A stretch of DNA of 64,000 nt from Geitlerinema sp. PCC 7407 (GTDB lineage Bacteria > Cyanobacteriota > Cyanobacteriia > PCC-7407). The position numbers and the translations under genes were made by a program. Location: the NCBI RefSeq assembly GCF_000317045.1, contig NC_019703.1:3336501-3400500 (forward strand), read 5' to 3'. Numbering within the stretch: the first letter of the stretch is position 1; the number at the start of each line of letters is the position of its first letter. Below the pieces are notes generated by a model. It saw nothing but the letters and a program-made list of their open reading frames with translations. It searched no databases and was not told the origin of the DNA. Shown here one piece after another: positions 56,004 through 64,000 of this stretch.

Positions 56004-57002
56004 CTAGCCAAAGAGCTGGAGCCACAGAGGCAGCGTCAGGAGCAGCATGGGCGTGGTTAGCGCGATGCTGCTGGCAATCAGTTCATGATCAAGGCTGTAC
56101 TCTTCTGCCAGGATGAGTCCAGCAAAGGCCGTTGGCATGCCAGCCATCAGCACCATCGACAGACGAGCGTCTTGCACAAGGCCTGCTGCGGTTGCCACGC
56201 CTCCAATGGCTGCTGGCAAAACAAACATTTTGATGGCGCTGGGTAAGAGAGCCAAACGCAGACTGGTCAGACCATTGAGTTGGCTGAGGCGCATTCCCAT
56301 CAGCAGCAGGGCACAGGGAATCACAAACCAAAGGCTGCGCTGAAGATTTGTTTCTAGCACGCTAGGTAGTTTCACGGAGTGCGTAGCGACGCCAAGGGTA
56401 AAGGCCCAGAGGGAGGGAACGCTGAGCATGGTCCGAAGTTTTTGCGGCCAAGAGGGCGCTTCGCTGAGTCCCCCAAAATGGCAGGACAGCAGGATGCCAA
56501 GGCCGTAGGTCCCAAGAACGTTCTGAGTCATGTTGTAGAACACGAGCCAGCCCAGCTGGGTATCGGGAACAAACTCTGGCAGGACGGTGAGCCCCACGAA
56601 TCCGGTGTTGCCCAGCATGGCGGAGAGGAGCAGGCTGCCCTGGCTGGGCGCTTCGCTCAGCCAGCGGGGCGGCTCAAGGGCAGGTGCTAGGTCTGCTAGG
56701 TCTGCCAAGTCTGCGGTACTCTGCTGAGTGCGATCGCGCTGATGCTGGCTCCAGCGCAAACCCGTCCAGCCAAACGCTAGGCCCAGCAGCAGAGCGGCGA
56801 TCGCCATCAGGGGCGCCCAGCCGATGGACTGAGAGAAGTCCGTTCGGCGGGTAAACGCCAGAATCTGAAGGGGCACTCCGACCCAGTACAGGCCGCGGCC
56901 CAGCAGGCGGGGAAAGGATTGAGGGACAAACCGAAAAGCTAACAGGCCTAAGCTGACCCAAACCAGCAAAGGCGTATAGGCATGCACAAGGGTTTCTGTC
57001 AT
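56004..57002 (-). CDS. AEC-family transporter
   Basis: A 332-residue polytopic membrane protein with about ten helices of the auxin-efflux-carrier family. AMLGNTGFVGLTVLPEF with the family N-x-G-F/N-x-G pattern lies near residue 130; VLMAGMPTAFAGLILAEEYSLD is near the C-terminus. Between helices 3 and 4 is a cytoplasmic loop (about 80-120) with the repeated ADLADLADLA, encoded by three near-identical 9-bp units. The bacterial substrates of this family are mostly unknown. ATG 57002 gives an 11-bp gap after ftn2; an earlier frame start would overlap it. Confidence 0.88.
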   Translation of the reverse strand: MTETLVHAYTPLLVWVSLGLLAFRFVPQSFPRLLGRGLYWVGVPLQILAFTRRTDFSQSIGWAPLMAIAALLLGLAFGWTGLRWSQHQRDRTQQSTADLADLADLAPALEPPRWLSEAPSQGSLLLSAMLGNTGFVGLTVLPEFVPDTQLGWLVFYNMTQNVLGTYGLGILLSCHFGGLSEAPSWPQKLRTMLSVPSLWAFTLGVATHSVKLPSVLETNLQRSLWFVIPCALLLMGMRLSQLNGLTSLRLALLPSAIKMFVLPAAIGGVATAAGLVQDARLSMVLMAGMPTAFAGLILAEEYSLDHELIASSIALTTPMLLLTLPLWLQLFG

Positions 57003-57013
57003 TCCGGGAGGAC

Positions 57014-59278
57014 TTAGTCCAGGACTACCATATCCTGAATTCGCCATTCTCCTTCCTGGCGCACCAGATCGTAGCGAACTCGCAAATTGTCATCGTAGGA
57101 GGAAGCGGCGTTGAGGGTCCCCTGTTCATAGAAATCCGCTTTTTCTCGAACCTGGGCTTCGACGCTGGCCTGGTTGGAATCGTTGGGGCTCACCTGCACA
57201 GATTCCACCGAGAGTTCGTGCTGGTACTTCCAGTGCCAGCCATCACGCTCGGCTGCGATCGCCCGCTGTTCCCATTCCGCCAGGGCTGGGTTGACCAAAA
57301 TCTGGGCCAAGCGATCGCGAGAGTGCTCCTCGCCCAGGGCCGAGGATTTGGCAGCTAGCCAGGCGTTGATCACGGCTTTGGCCATGTCCGCGTTGAGATC
57401 GGCTGGGCTCTCGCTAGCAGCTTGCAGCTCAGGCGGAAATTCTAGAATCGGCCGATCTAGCTGAACCAGCAAAGGCTCTGAGTTGGCCGAGGAGGCGGCA
57501 GGCTCCCGGTTGCCCAGCCAGGCAACAGCCCGCGTGATGGCCCAGCCGGTGCCACCCAAAACCAGCAGCGCAAGGGTCACCAGCAGCAGCAGCGGACCGA
57601 TCTTAGGCGATCGCCGCGAGCCGCTGCCCGGTCGACGGGGCGGCAGGTCTTCTAGGTCTGGAACTCGATAGCCGTTCTCGAGCTGGCCTCGTACCCGATC
57701 CTCGCGGCGGCGACGGCCACCGCTGCCGGAATCCGCAACGCTCAGCGCCCCCTCGCGCCGCGTGATGGCCAAGGCCGAAGCCGCAGCGGCAGGCTTGGCT
57801 GCCGCATCAGCGCCTTTGGCAGCGCGGCCCACGCGCACCGCTGGGGGCGTTTGGCCTGCTTCTGTGCCCACGGGCGGGGACGATGCGGCGGCTGTCGCTG
57901 TCGGCATCGAGCGCGCAGCGGGCGCTGCCACCGTCTCCATCGACGGCGTAGCGGTCTCCGCCACGCTGCTGCGGGCAGCCCGCGATCGCCGCGGCATCGG
58001 CACTACTTCCTCTTCCGCTTCGCTGGGCAGAGCCTCTAGGTAGGACTGCACCTGCTGATCGGCAAAATAATCCTTCAGGGACACCTCATCTTGGGCCAGG
58101 TCGCGAAAGTGCTGAAACACCTCCGACTGCAGCCAGCGCTCCGCATAGAGGCACAGGCCCGGCAGCATATCCGGCGATCCTTGGGAATGCTCTCGAATAA
58201 AGGCCAGAGGCTCATACTCCTGGCTCAGTTCTAGGGCTCGACTGGCTTCTTCGGTTTGCCCCAGCAGCAAGGCGCACACCCCTTGCTCGAGGTGGACATC
58301 CTGCCGGCTCCCTAGGCGCATCAGCAGCCGCTTGGCTCGCCGGATCAAGGCAGGCTGACGCTCTGCAAAGCCGCGCCCCAGCAAGGCATACACCGCCAGA
58401 TAAGTCGCCACGGCAGAGGGACGATCGGCCTCTGCCTCAAACAAAACCTGCTGCTCAGCCGCTGTGAGATAGTCCCGGAGCTGCTGAATGAACCGCAGAA
58501 AATCGTCAATGCTCAGGCCCGACTGATCGTCTCCGGTGCCATCGATGCCACTGCGCGCTTGCAGCATGGCCTGCAATAGCTGAAGGCCTTGCTGGCGCTC
58601 CTCTCGCGCCGTCTCTGGCAGGGCCAGCAGCTCCAAAATCCGGTAGGGACGCAGCTTGTGCAGATCCGAAAGAATTTCGGCTTGGACCTCGTTGAAGGCC
58701 CCCTCGCGCTGAAGCAGCTCTTGGCCCATCTGCAAAGAGGCCGCTGCATTCTCGTACTGGCCTTGCTGCCAGTGCTCACGCCCCAGCTCCAGCTGGGCTC
58801 GAGCCACCGTCAGGAGGATATCTGCCCGGGCGATCGCCGGCTCACCAAAGCGCCCCTGCTTGAGCCCGAGGGTATCACTGCTCAAATACGATCGCCCAAG
58901 CTTGAGCACCAGCTCGTATTCGCCCAGTTCTTGGAGAATCAGCAGTGCGCCCACCAAATGCTGATCATCAATCTCGATGCTGGGGCCGTCTGTCAGCTCC
59001 GTAGCCTCACCCTCAGGCCCTTGAAGCGCTTGGGCCGTCTCAGCGTCTAGCTCGTAGGTCGTGGCCAAAAAGCGCGCATCATATTCTTTGCGCTGCTCCA
59101 CATCGGAGAGAACAGCGTAGGCTTCGTCCAGCAGATGACGTCGAGAGGCGATCGCGGCTTCCGAATATTCCCGTCGCGGCAGCTGAAGCATGCGATCGCG
59201 GTGGGCTTGGCGAAGTTGTTCAGCCGTTGCCTGAATCGGTAGTCCCAGGATTCTGTAGTAATCAAGCGGAATCCGCAC
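57014..59278 (-). CDS. ftn2: Ftn2/ZipN (ARC6 homologue) division protein
   Basis: A 754-residue cell division protein. The N-terminal J-like domain (YYRILGLPIQATAEQLRQAHRDRM, LLDEAYAVLSDVEQRKEYD) lacks the HPD tripeptide (QLPRRE there), as usual for Ftn2, so it is not an Hsp70 co-chaperone. A long helical region (about 85-440) follows, then a Ser/Ala/Pro-rich stretch, one membrane helix (PLLLLVTLALLVLGGTGWAI) and a C-terminal IMS/DUF4101 domain. It anchors FtsZ to the membrane in cyanobacteria. The start is GTG with GGAG eight bases upstream. Followed after 11 bp by the AEC transporter. Confidence 0.93.
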   Translation of the reverse strand: MRIPLDYYRILGLPIQATAEQLRQAHRDRMLQLPRREYSEAAIASRRHLLDEAYAVLSDVEQRKEYDARFLATTYELDAETAQALQGPEGEATELTDGPSIEIDDQHLVGALLILQELGEYELVLKLGRSYLSSDTLGLKQGRFGEPAIARADILLTVARAQLELGREHWQQGQYENAAASLQMGQELLQREGAFNEVQAEILSDLHKLRPYRILELLALPETAREERQQGLQLLQAMLQARSGIDGTGDDQSGLSIDDFLRFIQQLRDYLTAAEQQVLFEAEADRPSAVATYLAVYALLGRGFAERQPALIRRAKRLLMRLGSRQDVHLEQGVCALLLGQTEEASRALELSQEYEPLAFIREHSQGSPDMLPGLCLYAERWLQSEVFQHFRDLAQDEVSLKDYFADQQVQSYLEALPSEAEEEVVPMPRRSRAARSSVAETATPSMETVAAPAARSMPTATAAASSPPVGTEAGQTPPAVRVGRAAKGADAAAKPAAAASALAITRREGALSVADSGSGGRRRREDRVRGQLENGYRVPDLEDLPPRRPGSGSRRSPKIGPLLLLVTLALLVLGGTGWAITRAVAWLGNREPAASSANSEPLLVQLDRPILEFPPELQAASESPADLNADMAKAVINAWLAAKSSALGEEHSRDRLAQILVNPALAEWEQRAIAAERDGWHWKYQHELSVESVQVSPNDSNQASVEAQVREKADFYEQGTLNAASSYDDNLRVRYDLVRQEGEWRIQDMVVLD

Positions 59279-59702
59279 AGTTCACTCCCCCAGCAGTGAA
59301 CAACTAATCCAGTCCATAGCCTGGGCGTCGCCTTTGCCCCGGCCAAAGTGCCCTCATCATAACTCGTTCCTCCCCAATCAATGGCACTCCATCCTAGCGG
59401 AGTTTAGGCGCGATCGCAGCTTTCAGAAATTTTGGCCCCTCGGTTTTGCAGTCCGCAGCCTTCCAAAAAACCAGAGCGCGATCGCCTCCTTCCTCGACCC
59501 AATCCGCCCAGTTCACAGGTGGAGTCCGGGTCGGAATCTTGATAGGCTTAACAAAGCGAGTAATCTATAACAGAGCCGCTTGACGCGATAGGTGACCACC
59601 TCCTTCCCTTTTGGGACAGTGGAAGCGTCAGAAACCCCGTACATCTCCAGTTCGGGGTCGTCCACTCATGACGGGTATTGCCGCAAGGATACGAACAGAT
59701 CG
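59279..59702. other. Divergent promoter region of ftn2 and pdhA
   Basis: 424 bp with no gene. A plus-strand promoter is suggested by TTGATA (59539-59544) and TAATCT (59561-59566) with a 16-bp spacer, giving a leader of about 130 nt for pdhA. Two HIP1-containing blocks are present. Confidence 0.45.
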
Positions 59703-60734
59703 ATGGTTCAGGAACGGACTTTACCAGTATTTTCGGCTGCTTCCGCCGACCTTGACCGCGAAGAAGGGCTACGACTGTACGAAGACATGGTCCTCGGGCG
59801 CCAGTTCGAAGACAAGTGCGCCGAAATGTACTATCGAGGCAAAATGTTCGGCTTCGTGCACCTCTACAACGGTCAAGAAGCCGTCTCCACAGGCGTCATC
59901 CAATCCATGCGCCCAGGAGAAGATTACGTTTGCAGCACCTATCGCGACCACGTCCACGCCCTCAGCGCGGGCGTCTCTGCCCGAGAGGTGCTCGCAGAGC
60001 TCTTCGGCAAAGAAACCGGCTGCAGCAAAGGGCGGGGAGGCTCGATGCACCTGTTCTCCGAGCCCAAGCGCCTGCTGGGTGGCTTTGCCTTCATCGGTGA
60101 GGGCATCCCGGTCGCTCTAGGAGCCGCCTTCCAGAGCAAGTATCGCCGCGAAGCCATGGGAGATGCCTCCGCTGACCAGGTCACTGCCTGCTTCTTCGGC
60201 GACGGCACCACCAACAATGGTCAATTCTTTGAGTGCCTGAACATGGCGGCGCTCTGGAAACTGCCCATTCTGTTTGTGGTCGAAAACAACAAGTGGGCGA
60301 TCGGCATGGCCCACGAGCGCGCTACCTCACAGCCCGAAATCTATAAGAAGGCCAGCGTCTTTGGGATGCCCGGTCATGAAGTGGACGGCATGGATGTCTT
60401 GGCCGTGCGCCAAGTGGCCAAAGAAGCCGTAGCTCGCGCCCGAGCAGGGGAAGGCCCCACGCTGATCGAGTGCCTGACCTATCGCTTCCGGGGACACTCG
60501 CTGGCAGATCCCGACGAGCTACGCTCCAAGGAAGAAAAGGAAGAGTGGTTTGCTCGCGATCCGATCAAGAAGTTCTCGGCCTACCTGACCGAGCAAAACC
60601 TGGCGACCCAGGAAGATCTCAAGGCGATCGACCAGCGGATCCAGGCCGTGATTGAGGATGCGGTGCAGTTTGCAGAGAGCAGCCCCGAGCCCAATCCTCA
60701 GGACCTTTACCGCTACATTTTCGCTGAGAGCTAA
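59703..60734 (+). CDS. pdhA: Pyruvate dehydrogenase E1 component, alpha subunit
   Basis: The E1-alpha chain decarboxylates pyruvate with thiamine diphosphate. The 343-residue product shows [50 protein letters not shown], and the ThDP motif [17 protein letters not shown] closing at NNKWAIG. The phosphorylatable Ser loop of mitochondrial enzymes is [15 protein letters not shown] here. ATG 59703 starts [10 protein letters not shown], as in the cyanobacterial family; the open frame extends 37 codons further but into the leader. pdhB is not in the window. Confidence 0.96.
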   Translation: MVQERTLPVFSAASADLDREEGLRLYEDMVLGRQFEDKCAEMYYRGKMFGFVHLYNGQEAVSTGVIQSMRPGEDYVCSTYRDHVHALSAGVSAREVLAELFGKETGCSKGRGGSMHLFSEPKRLLGGFAFIGEGIPVALGAAFQSKYRREAMGDASADQVTACFFGDGTTNNGQFFECLNMAALWKLPILFVVENNKWAIGMAHERATSQPEIYKKASVFGMPGHEVDGMDVLAVRQVAKEAVARARAGEGPTLIECLTYRFRGHSLADPDELRSKEEKEEWFARDPIKKFSAYLTEQNLATQEDLKAIDQRIQAVIEDAVQFAESSPEPNPQDLYRYIFAES

Positions 60735-60776
60735 AGCCTCTTAGGGCGATCGCGTCCCAGCTAACGATTGAACAGG

Positions 60777-60807
60777 AAGCGGCAGAATCTAAAATTCTGC
60801 CGCTTTT
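60777..60807. terminator. Terminator between pdhA and ftsI
   Basis: AAGCGGCAGAAT (60777-60788) and ATTCTGCCGCTT (60794-60805) with a 5-base loop CTAAA, followed by TT. The strong stem sits between two convergent genes and ends pdhA transcription; on the other strand the tail is weak. Confidence 0.88.
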
Positions 60808-60817
60808 GCGTTGCTTG

Positions 60818-62620
60818 CTAGGGCGCTGTGGGCTTCTGGGCCGGGATGCCTTCACTCGCCAACAGGACTTCCATAACCGCTTTCACGATGGGCGCTGCAA
60901 CGGTGGAACCGAAGGCGTCGCCGCCCTGGGGCTCGTCGATCACCGCCAAAACCACGTAGCGAGGGGCTTCAACGGGGACAATGCCAACGAAGCTCGTGAT
61001 CTTGGCGTTTTCGTAGTAGCCGCCGTTGGGGTTGGCTTTTTGGGCCGTGCCGGTTTTGCCAGCAATTCGGTATCCCGGAATCTGAGCGGCTTCGCCTGTG
61101 CCGTTTTTGACCACGTTTTCCATCATGCCCAAGACAGCCTGGGCGTTTTCAGGAGAGAAGATGGGGCGGGGGGTGTAATCGGGTTGCCAGTGCATTTTGC
61201 CGTCGGTACTGCGCAGGCCCCGGACGACGTGGGGAGTAACGAGTTTGCCGCCGTTGGCGATCGCCGCTTCGAGCTGCACCAGCTGGAGCGGCGTGAGCGA
61301 AAAGCCTTGGCCAAAGGCCGTGGTTGCTGCTTCTACCGGACTGCCTAGGAACTGCTCGCGGTTCTTGAGCTGGCCGCTCACTTCGAAGGGCAGATCGGTA
61401 CCCAAGGGCTGCCCAAGGCCAATGCGCTCTAGCCAGCCGTAGTAGACTTCTGGCTTCAGACGCTCCACGATGTGGACCATGCCGACGTTGCTGGAAACCT
61501 CCAGAATCTCGGCGATGCTGAGATTGCCTCGGGCGCCTCGGCTGGAGTAGTCGAAGTTGGAGATCGGCCAGCTGTCGACAAAGATTTGGCCTTCGTCGTA
61601 GATCTGGGTGTTGGGCTCGATGACGCCCGCTTCGAGGGCGATCGCCACATTGATAGGTTTGAAGGTCGAGCCTGGCTCGTACAGGTCGCTCAGCAACCAG
61701 TTGCGGAAGCGATCGATTTTGAAGTCGTAGTAGCGGTTGGGGTCGTAGGTGGGCTCGCTGGCCATGACCAACAGGGCTCCGTCCCGCACATCCATGACGA
61801 TAACGCCCCCCCGTTTGGCGCCGTAGCGAGAAATTTGCTGCTTCAGAGCGGCCCGGGCAGCTCGCTGTAGCCGACCATCGATGGTGAGCTGTAGCTGAAG
61901 ATCGTCATTGTGCAGAAACCCCCCAGGCACCTGGGTGGGGATATAGGTGCCGTCGCCCATGCGGCTTACGCGCAGTGCCTGCACATGGCGCTCGAGAATT
62001 TTTTGCTGGCTGTACTCGACACCGGCCTGGCCCTGGCGATCGACGTTGACGTAGCCCAGCACGTCGGCAAAGAGCTCTTGCTGGGGATACAGGCGCATCT
62101 GGTGGGGCACCAGCTCCAAGCCATCGAGGCCCAGGGCCGTGACGCGGGCAGCGCTGTCTTCCGGTAGATTTTCGATCAGCTCGATCCCGCTCTGGGCCGC
62201 ACTAAAGCGCTTGAGCAGCTCGGCAGGGCTCAAAGCGACGATGGGAGAAAGCTTTTCGGCGATCGCCTCCGGCGGCTCCTTAAAGAGCTTGGGGTGAACG
62301 TACAGCGTCGCCACCGGCTGATCCACCGCAATCACATTGCCATCGCGATCCACAATCGGGCGGCGGGGCACAAAAGGCCGCAAATAAACCTGCTGCTGGG
62401 CCTGGGCTTTTTCTTTCAGCTCAGCCGTATGGACAATTTGTAGCCGCACTAGATTGGCCACCAAGCCCAGGGTCGCCGCCAACAAAATGCCCCCAACCAA
62501 AAGCATTCGCGATCGCGTCGGGTGAACCGGAGTCCCCGCCGAGGCCTGACCCATCCGGCGGGGGACAGCCCTAGAGTGCCGCAGGGCTCGGCGAGAATTC
62601 GGAGGAACAGAAGTTGCCAT
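60818..62620 (-). CDS. ftsI: Penicillin-binding protein 2/FtsI-type transpeptidase
   Basis: A 600-residue class B penicillin-binding protein. A membrane anchor at about 40-60 (LLVGGILLAATLGLVANLV) is followed by a dimerisation domain (RPFVPRRPIVDRDGNVIAVDQP) and the transpeptidase with STFK (EPGSTFKPIN), SSN (VSSNVGMVH) and KTG (AGKTGTAQKAN). It cross-links septal peptidoglycan, as FtsI, or lateral wall if it is a PBP2/MrdA; the upstream FtsL-like gene favours FtsI. ATG 62620 is used; an earlier ATG at 62644 is also open. Confidence 0.94.
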   Translation of the reverse strand: MATSVPPNSRRALRHSRAVPRRMGQASAGTPVHPTRSRMLLVGGILLAATLGLVANLVRLQIVHTAELKEKAQAQQQVYLRPFVPRRPIVDRDGNVIAVDQPVATLYVHPKLFKEPPEAIAEKLSPIVALSPAELLKRFSAAQSGIELIENLPEDSAARVTALGLDGLELVPHQMRLYPQQELFADVLGYVNVDRQGQAGVEYSQQKILERHVQALRVSRMGDGTYIPTQVPGGFLHNDDLQLQLTIDGRLQRAARAALKQQISRYGAKRGGVIVMDVRDGALLVMASEPTYDPNRYYDFKIDRFRNWLLSDLYEPGSTFKPINVAIALEAGVIEPNTQIYDEGQIFVDSWPISNFDYSSRGARGNLSIAEILEVSSNVGMVHIVERLKPEVYYGWLERIGLGQPLGTDLPFEVSGQLKNREQFLGSPVEAATTAFGQGFSLTPLQLVQLEAAIANGGKLVTPHVVRGLRSTDGKMHWQPDYTPRPIFSPENAQAVLGMMENVVKNGTGEAAQIPGYRIAGKTGTAQKANPNGGYYENAKITSFVGIVPVEAPRYVVLAVIDEPQGGDAFGSTVAAPIVKAVMEVLLASEGIPAQKPTAP

Positions 62621-62670
62621 AGAGAAAGGAACCAAGCCAGACACAGCAGAAAGAAGCGCGGGACCCTGCC

Positions 62671-63207
62671 CTAGTAGCCCAAGGGCATCGGGGTGGCCTC
62701 AGGGGACTCAGGCTCGGGGGGAACTGCCAGCGGTTGGCGCTGGGGGGCTGGCGTCAAGAAGATGGTGTTGTTGGGGCTCTGGGGAACAAAGCCCGAGTCG
62801 GGGCGCTCGGCCTGACGGGCTAGCTGATTTTTGAGCAGCTCATTATTGGCGGTGAGCTGGCGCTCGTTGCGGCGCAGGTGCTCTAGGCGATCGTAGGTCC
62901 GTCCCCAGAGCTGCTGGGAATAGACGGTCCAGCCGTAGGCTCCCAGTACCGCCACAACCATCACGAAAGCGGCGATCGCCGAGGTCCGGTGCATCACCAC
63001 CAGGCAGCGGAACCACAAGGGAAGCACTGAGGGCTTGCGCAGGGAAGCAATACCTTTTGGGAGACCGGTCTGGGGATCGATCGCCGCCAGAGGCCGTCGG
63101 CCAGCACGCCCCTGCCGCAAGGCAATCACTTCAGCCTGAGGCTGGCCCTTGACACGCTTTTTGGGTCGCTGACGCGCGGATGTTTTGGATCCCATTACTG
63201 TCGGCAT
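62671..63207 (-). CDS. FtsL-like divisome protein
   Basis: A 178-residue single-pass protein: a basic N-terminal cytoplasmic part (KTSARQRPKKRVKGQ), a membrane helix at about 75-95 (AIAAFVMVVAVLGAYGWTVY), a coiled-coil-like helix (YDRLEHLRRNERQLTANNELLKNQLARQ in pieces) and a Pro-rich tail. Size, topology and position directly upstream of ftsI are those of FtsL. Primary sequence of FtsL varies too much to be sure. GGGAGGAG lies four to eight bases before the ATG. Likely one unit with ftsI. Confidence 0.78.
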   Translation of the reverse strand: MPTVMGSKTSARQRPKKRVKGQPQAEVIALRQGRAGRRPLAAIDPQTGLPKGIASLRKPSVLPLWFRCLVVMHRTSAIAAFVMVVAVLGAYGWTVYSQQLWGRTYDRLEHLRRNERQLTANNELLKNQLARQAERPDSGFVPQSPNNTIFLTPAPQRQPLAVPPEPESPEATPMPLGY

Positions 63208-63614
63208 AGACTCTCCTCCCCACCGTGATTTTGCATCAAAGGTCTTGCCTACTGCTTGCCCTGCTTACTCGCTCAGCAGGGGATCGCGAGCGCTGTTCCC
63301 CTGATTGTCGCCTGTCTTGCAACAATCAACGCCTTTGTTTTGTGTCTCCAAGGCTTGCGGCCCACGCTGGCAACTGCTTTCTAGGTGCTATTTAGCTGCT
63401 CTGGCCTTTGGGAGACCCCTTGCTGGGCTCCAATATAGCCGAGTTTATTGCTGTCAATGCAACCGTATCATGAGACTCAGCTGGGATTGATCCGCGATTT
63501 GGCCAAGCTTCAGAGAGTTTTAAGCTTTTGACTCGCTGAGATGAGCGGCGGCTTGGGCGATCGCTCGGGTATGGGAGAATGCTGAAAGACCGACTTTCTG
63601 GCCCATTTCCTGTC
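63208..63614. other. Divergent intergenic region before the DUF3288 gene
   Basis: About 400 bp between the divergent ftsL-like and DUF3288 genes. It must hold their promoters. No gene and no strong hairpin were identified; an AAGCTT pair near 63508 and 63525 forms a weak dyad. Confidence 0.4.
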
Positions 63615-63905
63615 ATGGCAGACGCTAGCGCCAAAGACCAGCAGCATCCCCAAGAACAATCCGATCGCCAGCTCACCCAGCAGCTGCTCGCCAGCGATCC
63701 CAGTGACTTGAATCTGGCTGAACTAGCGCGGCTGCGGGTGAGGTATCAAGGATTTCCTGGAGCGCGAGACATCCAGACAAACCTTGACAAGGCCCTACAG
63801 CGCTGGAACCTGACCGAAGAGGAGCTCTTCGCGCGCACCCGAGAAATCCACAACTCCACCCAGATCTACAAGGGACGCAGCAACCAGCGCGAGGACTGGA
63901 GCTAA
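63615..63905 (+). CDS. DUF3288 family protein
   Basis: A 96-residue protein of the cyanobacterial DUF3288 family. Characteristic blocks: KDQQHPQEQSDRQLTQQLL, LNLAELARLRVRYQGFPGARDIQ and LDKALQRWNLTEEELFARTREIH. The fold is predicted all-helical and soluble; function is unknown. ATG 63615 (MADASAKDQQ) is used rather than the ATG at 63579. No terminator was recognised downstream to the window end at 64000. Confidence 0.88.
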   Translation: MADASAKDQQHPQEQSDRQLTQQLLASDPSDLNLAELARLRVRYQGFPGARDIQTNLDKALQRWNLTEEELFARTREIHNSTQIYKGRSNQREDWS

Positions 63906-64000
63906 GCCCAGCCCTTTCGGTTCTTCAGTTATGAAGGTAAGTCGTTAATTTCCCAGTTTCATCTCGAATGGGGAATCAGCACTCTGAGAGTCCGTATCAA

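Overview
The window is a piece of a cyanobacterial chromosome. The direct evidence is psbK (photosystem II), a futABC-type iron ABC transporter, an Ftn2/ARC6-type division protein, a DUF3288 protein, a group 2 sigma factor, and very many copies of the palindrome GCGATCGC (HIP1), which is over-represented in many cyanobacteria. The DNA looks GC-rich. A filamentous Leptolyngbya/Geitlerinema-like lineage would fit, but the species cannot be fixed from this window. Genes are packed on both strands, often with overlapping stop codons, and start codons other than ATG are common. No rRNA, tRNA or CRISPR array was found.

Layout. 1-5.9 kb: end of an EAL-domain protein, a stand-alone IS630-type helix-turn-helix protein, a dgcN-dgcA-like pair (N-acetyl-D-glutamate metabolism or dipeptide epimerisation), a dienelactone hydrolase with a convergent LysR regulator, and a MerR regulator with its own MerR-type promoter. 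5.9-16.5 kb: an active-site-less rhodanese, a GT39 membrane glycosyltransferase, a ROK sugar kinase, an internally duplicated small protein, pyrG, an MscS channel, a cell-wall amidase and cobS. 16.5-28 kb: tgt-psbK with a strong terminator, a GST pair, tmk-holB, an FHA protein, a copper P-type ATPase, three small membrane proteins and a CPBP protease. 28-38 kb: a two-domain histidine phosphatase, a dihydroorotase-like protein lacking metal ligands, lepB, a solitary tnpB element, a DCC oxidoreductase, aroA, two unknown proteins, an MMADHC-like protein and msrB. 38-49 kb: two unlisted microprotein genes (35 and 46 aa), mutY with an intact Nudix box, a sigma factor, carB and futABC. 49-64 kb: ridA, a Nudix hydrolase, malQ, a RodZ-like protein coupled to a pseudouridine synthase, a SphS/SphR-like two-component pair, an AEC transporter, ftn2, pdhA, and an ftsL-like gene followed by ftsI.

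How the genes relate. Several units are functional groups: pyrimidine supply (pyrG, carB, tmk), iron import (futA, futB and futC in order, with a possible Fur site), division and cell wall (ftn2, ftsL-like, ftsI, amidase, RodZ-like), and phosphate-type signalling (sphS/sphR). No large new multi-gene system is visible. The most interesting items are the two microproteins, the degenerate dihydroorotase and rhodanese, the duplicated 139-residue protein, the dgcN-dgcA pair, the tnpB element with its 3' hairpin, and intergenic hairpins, some built on HIP1.
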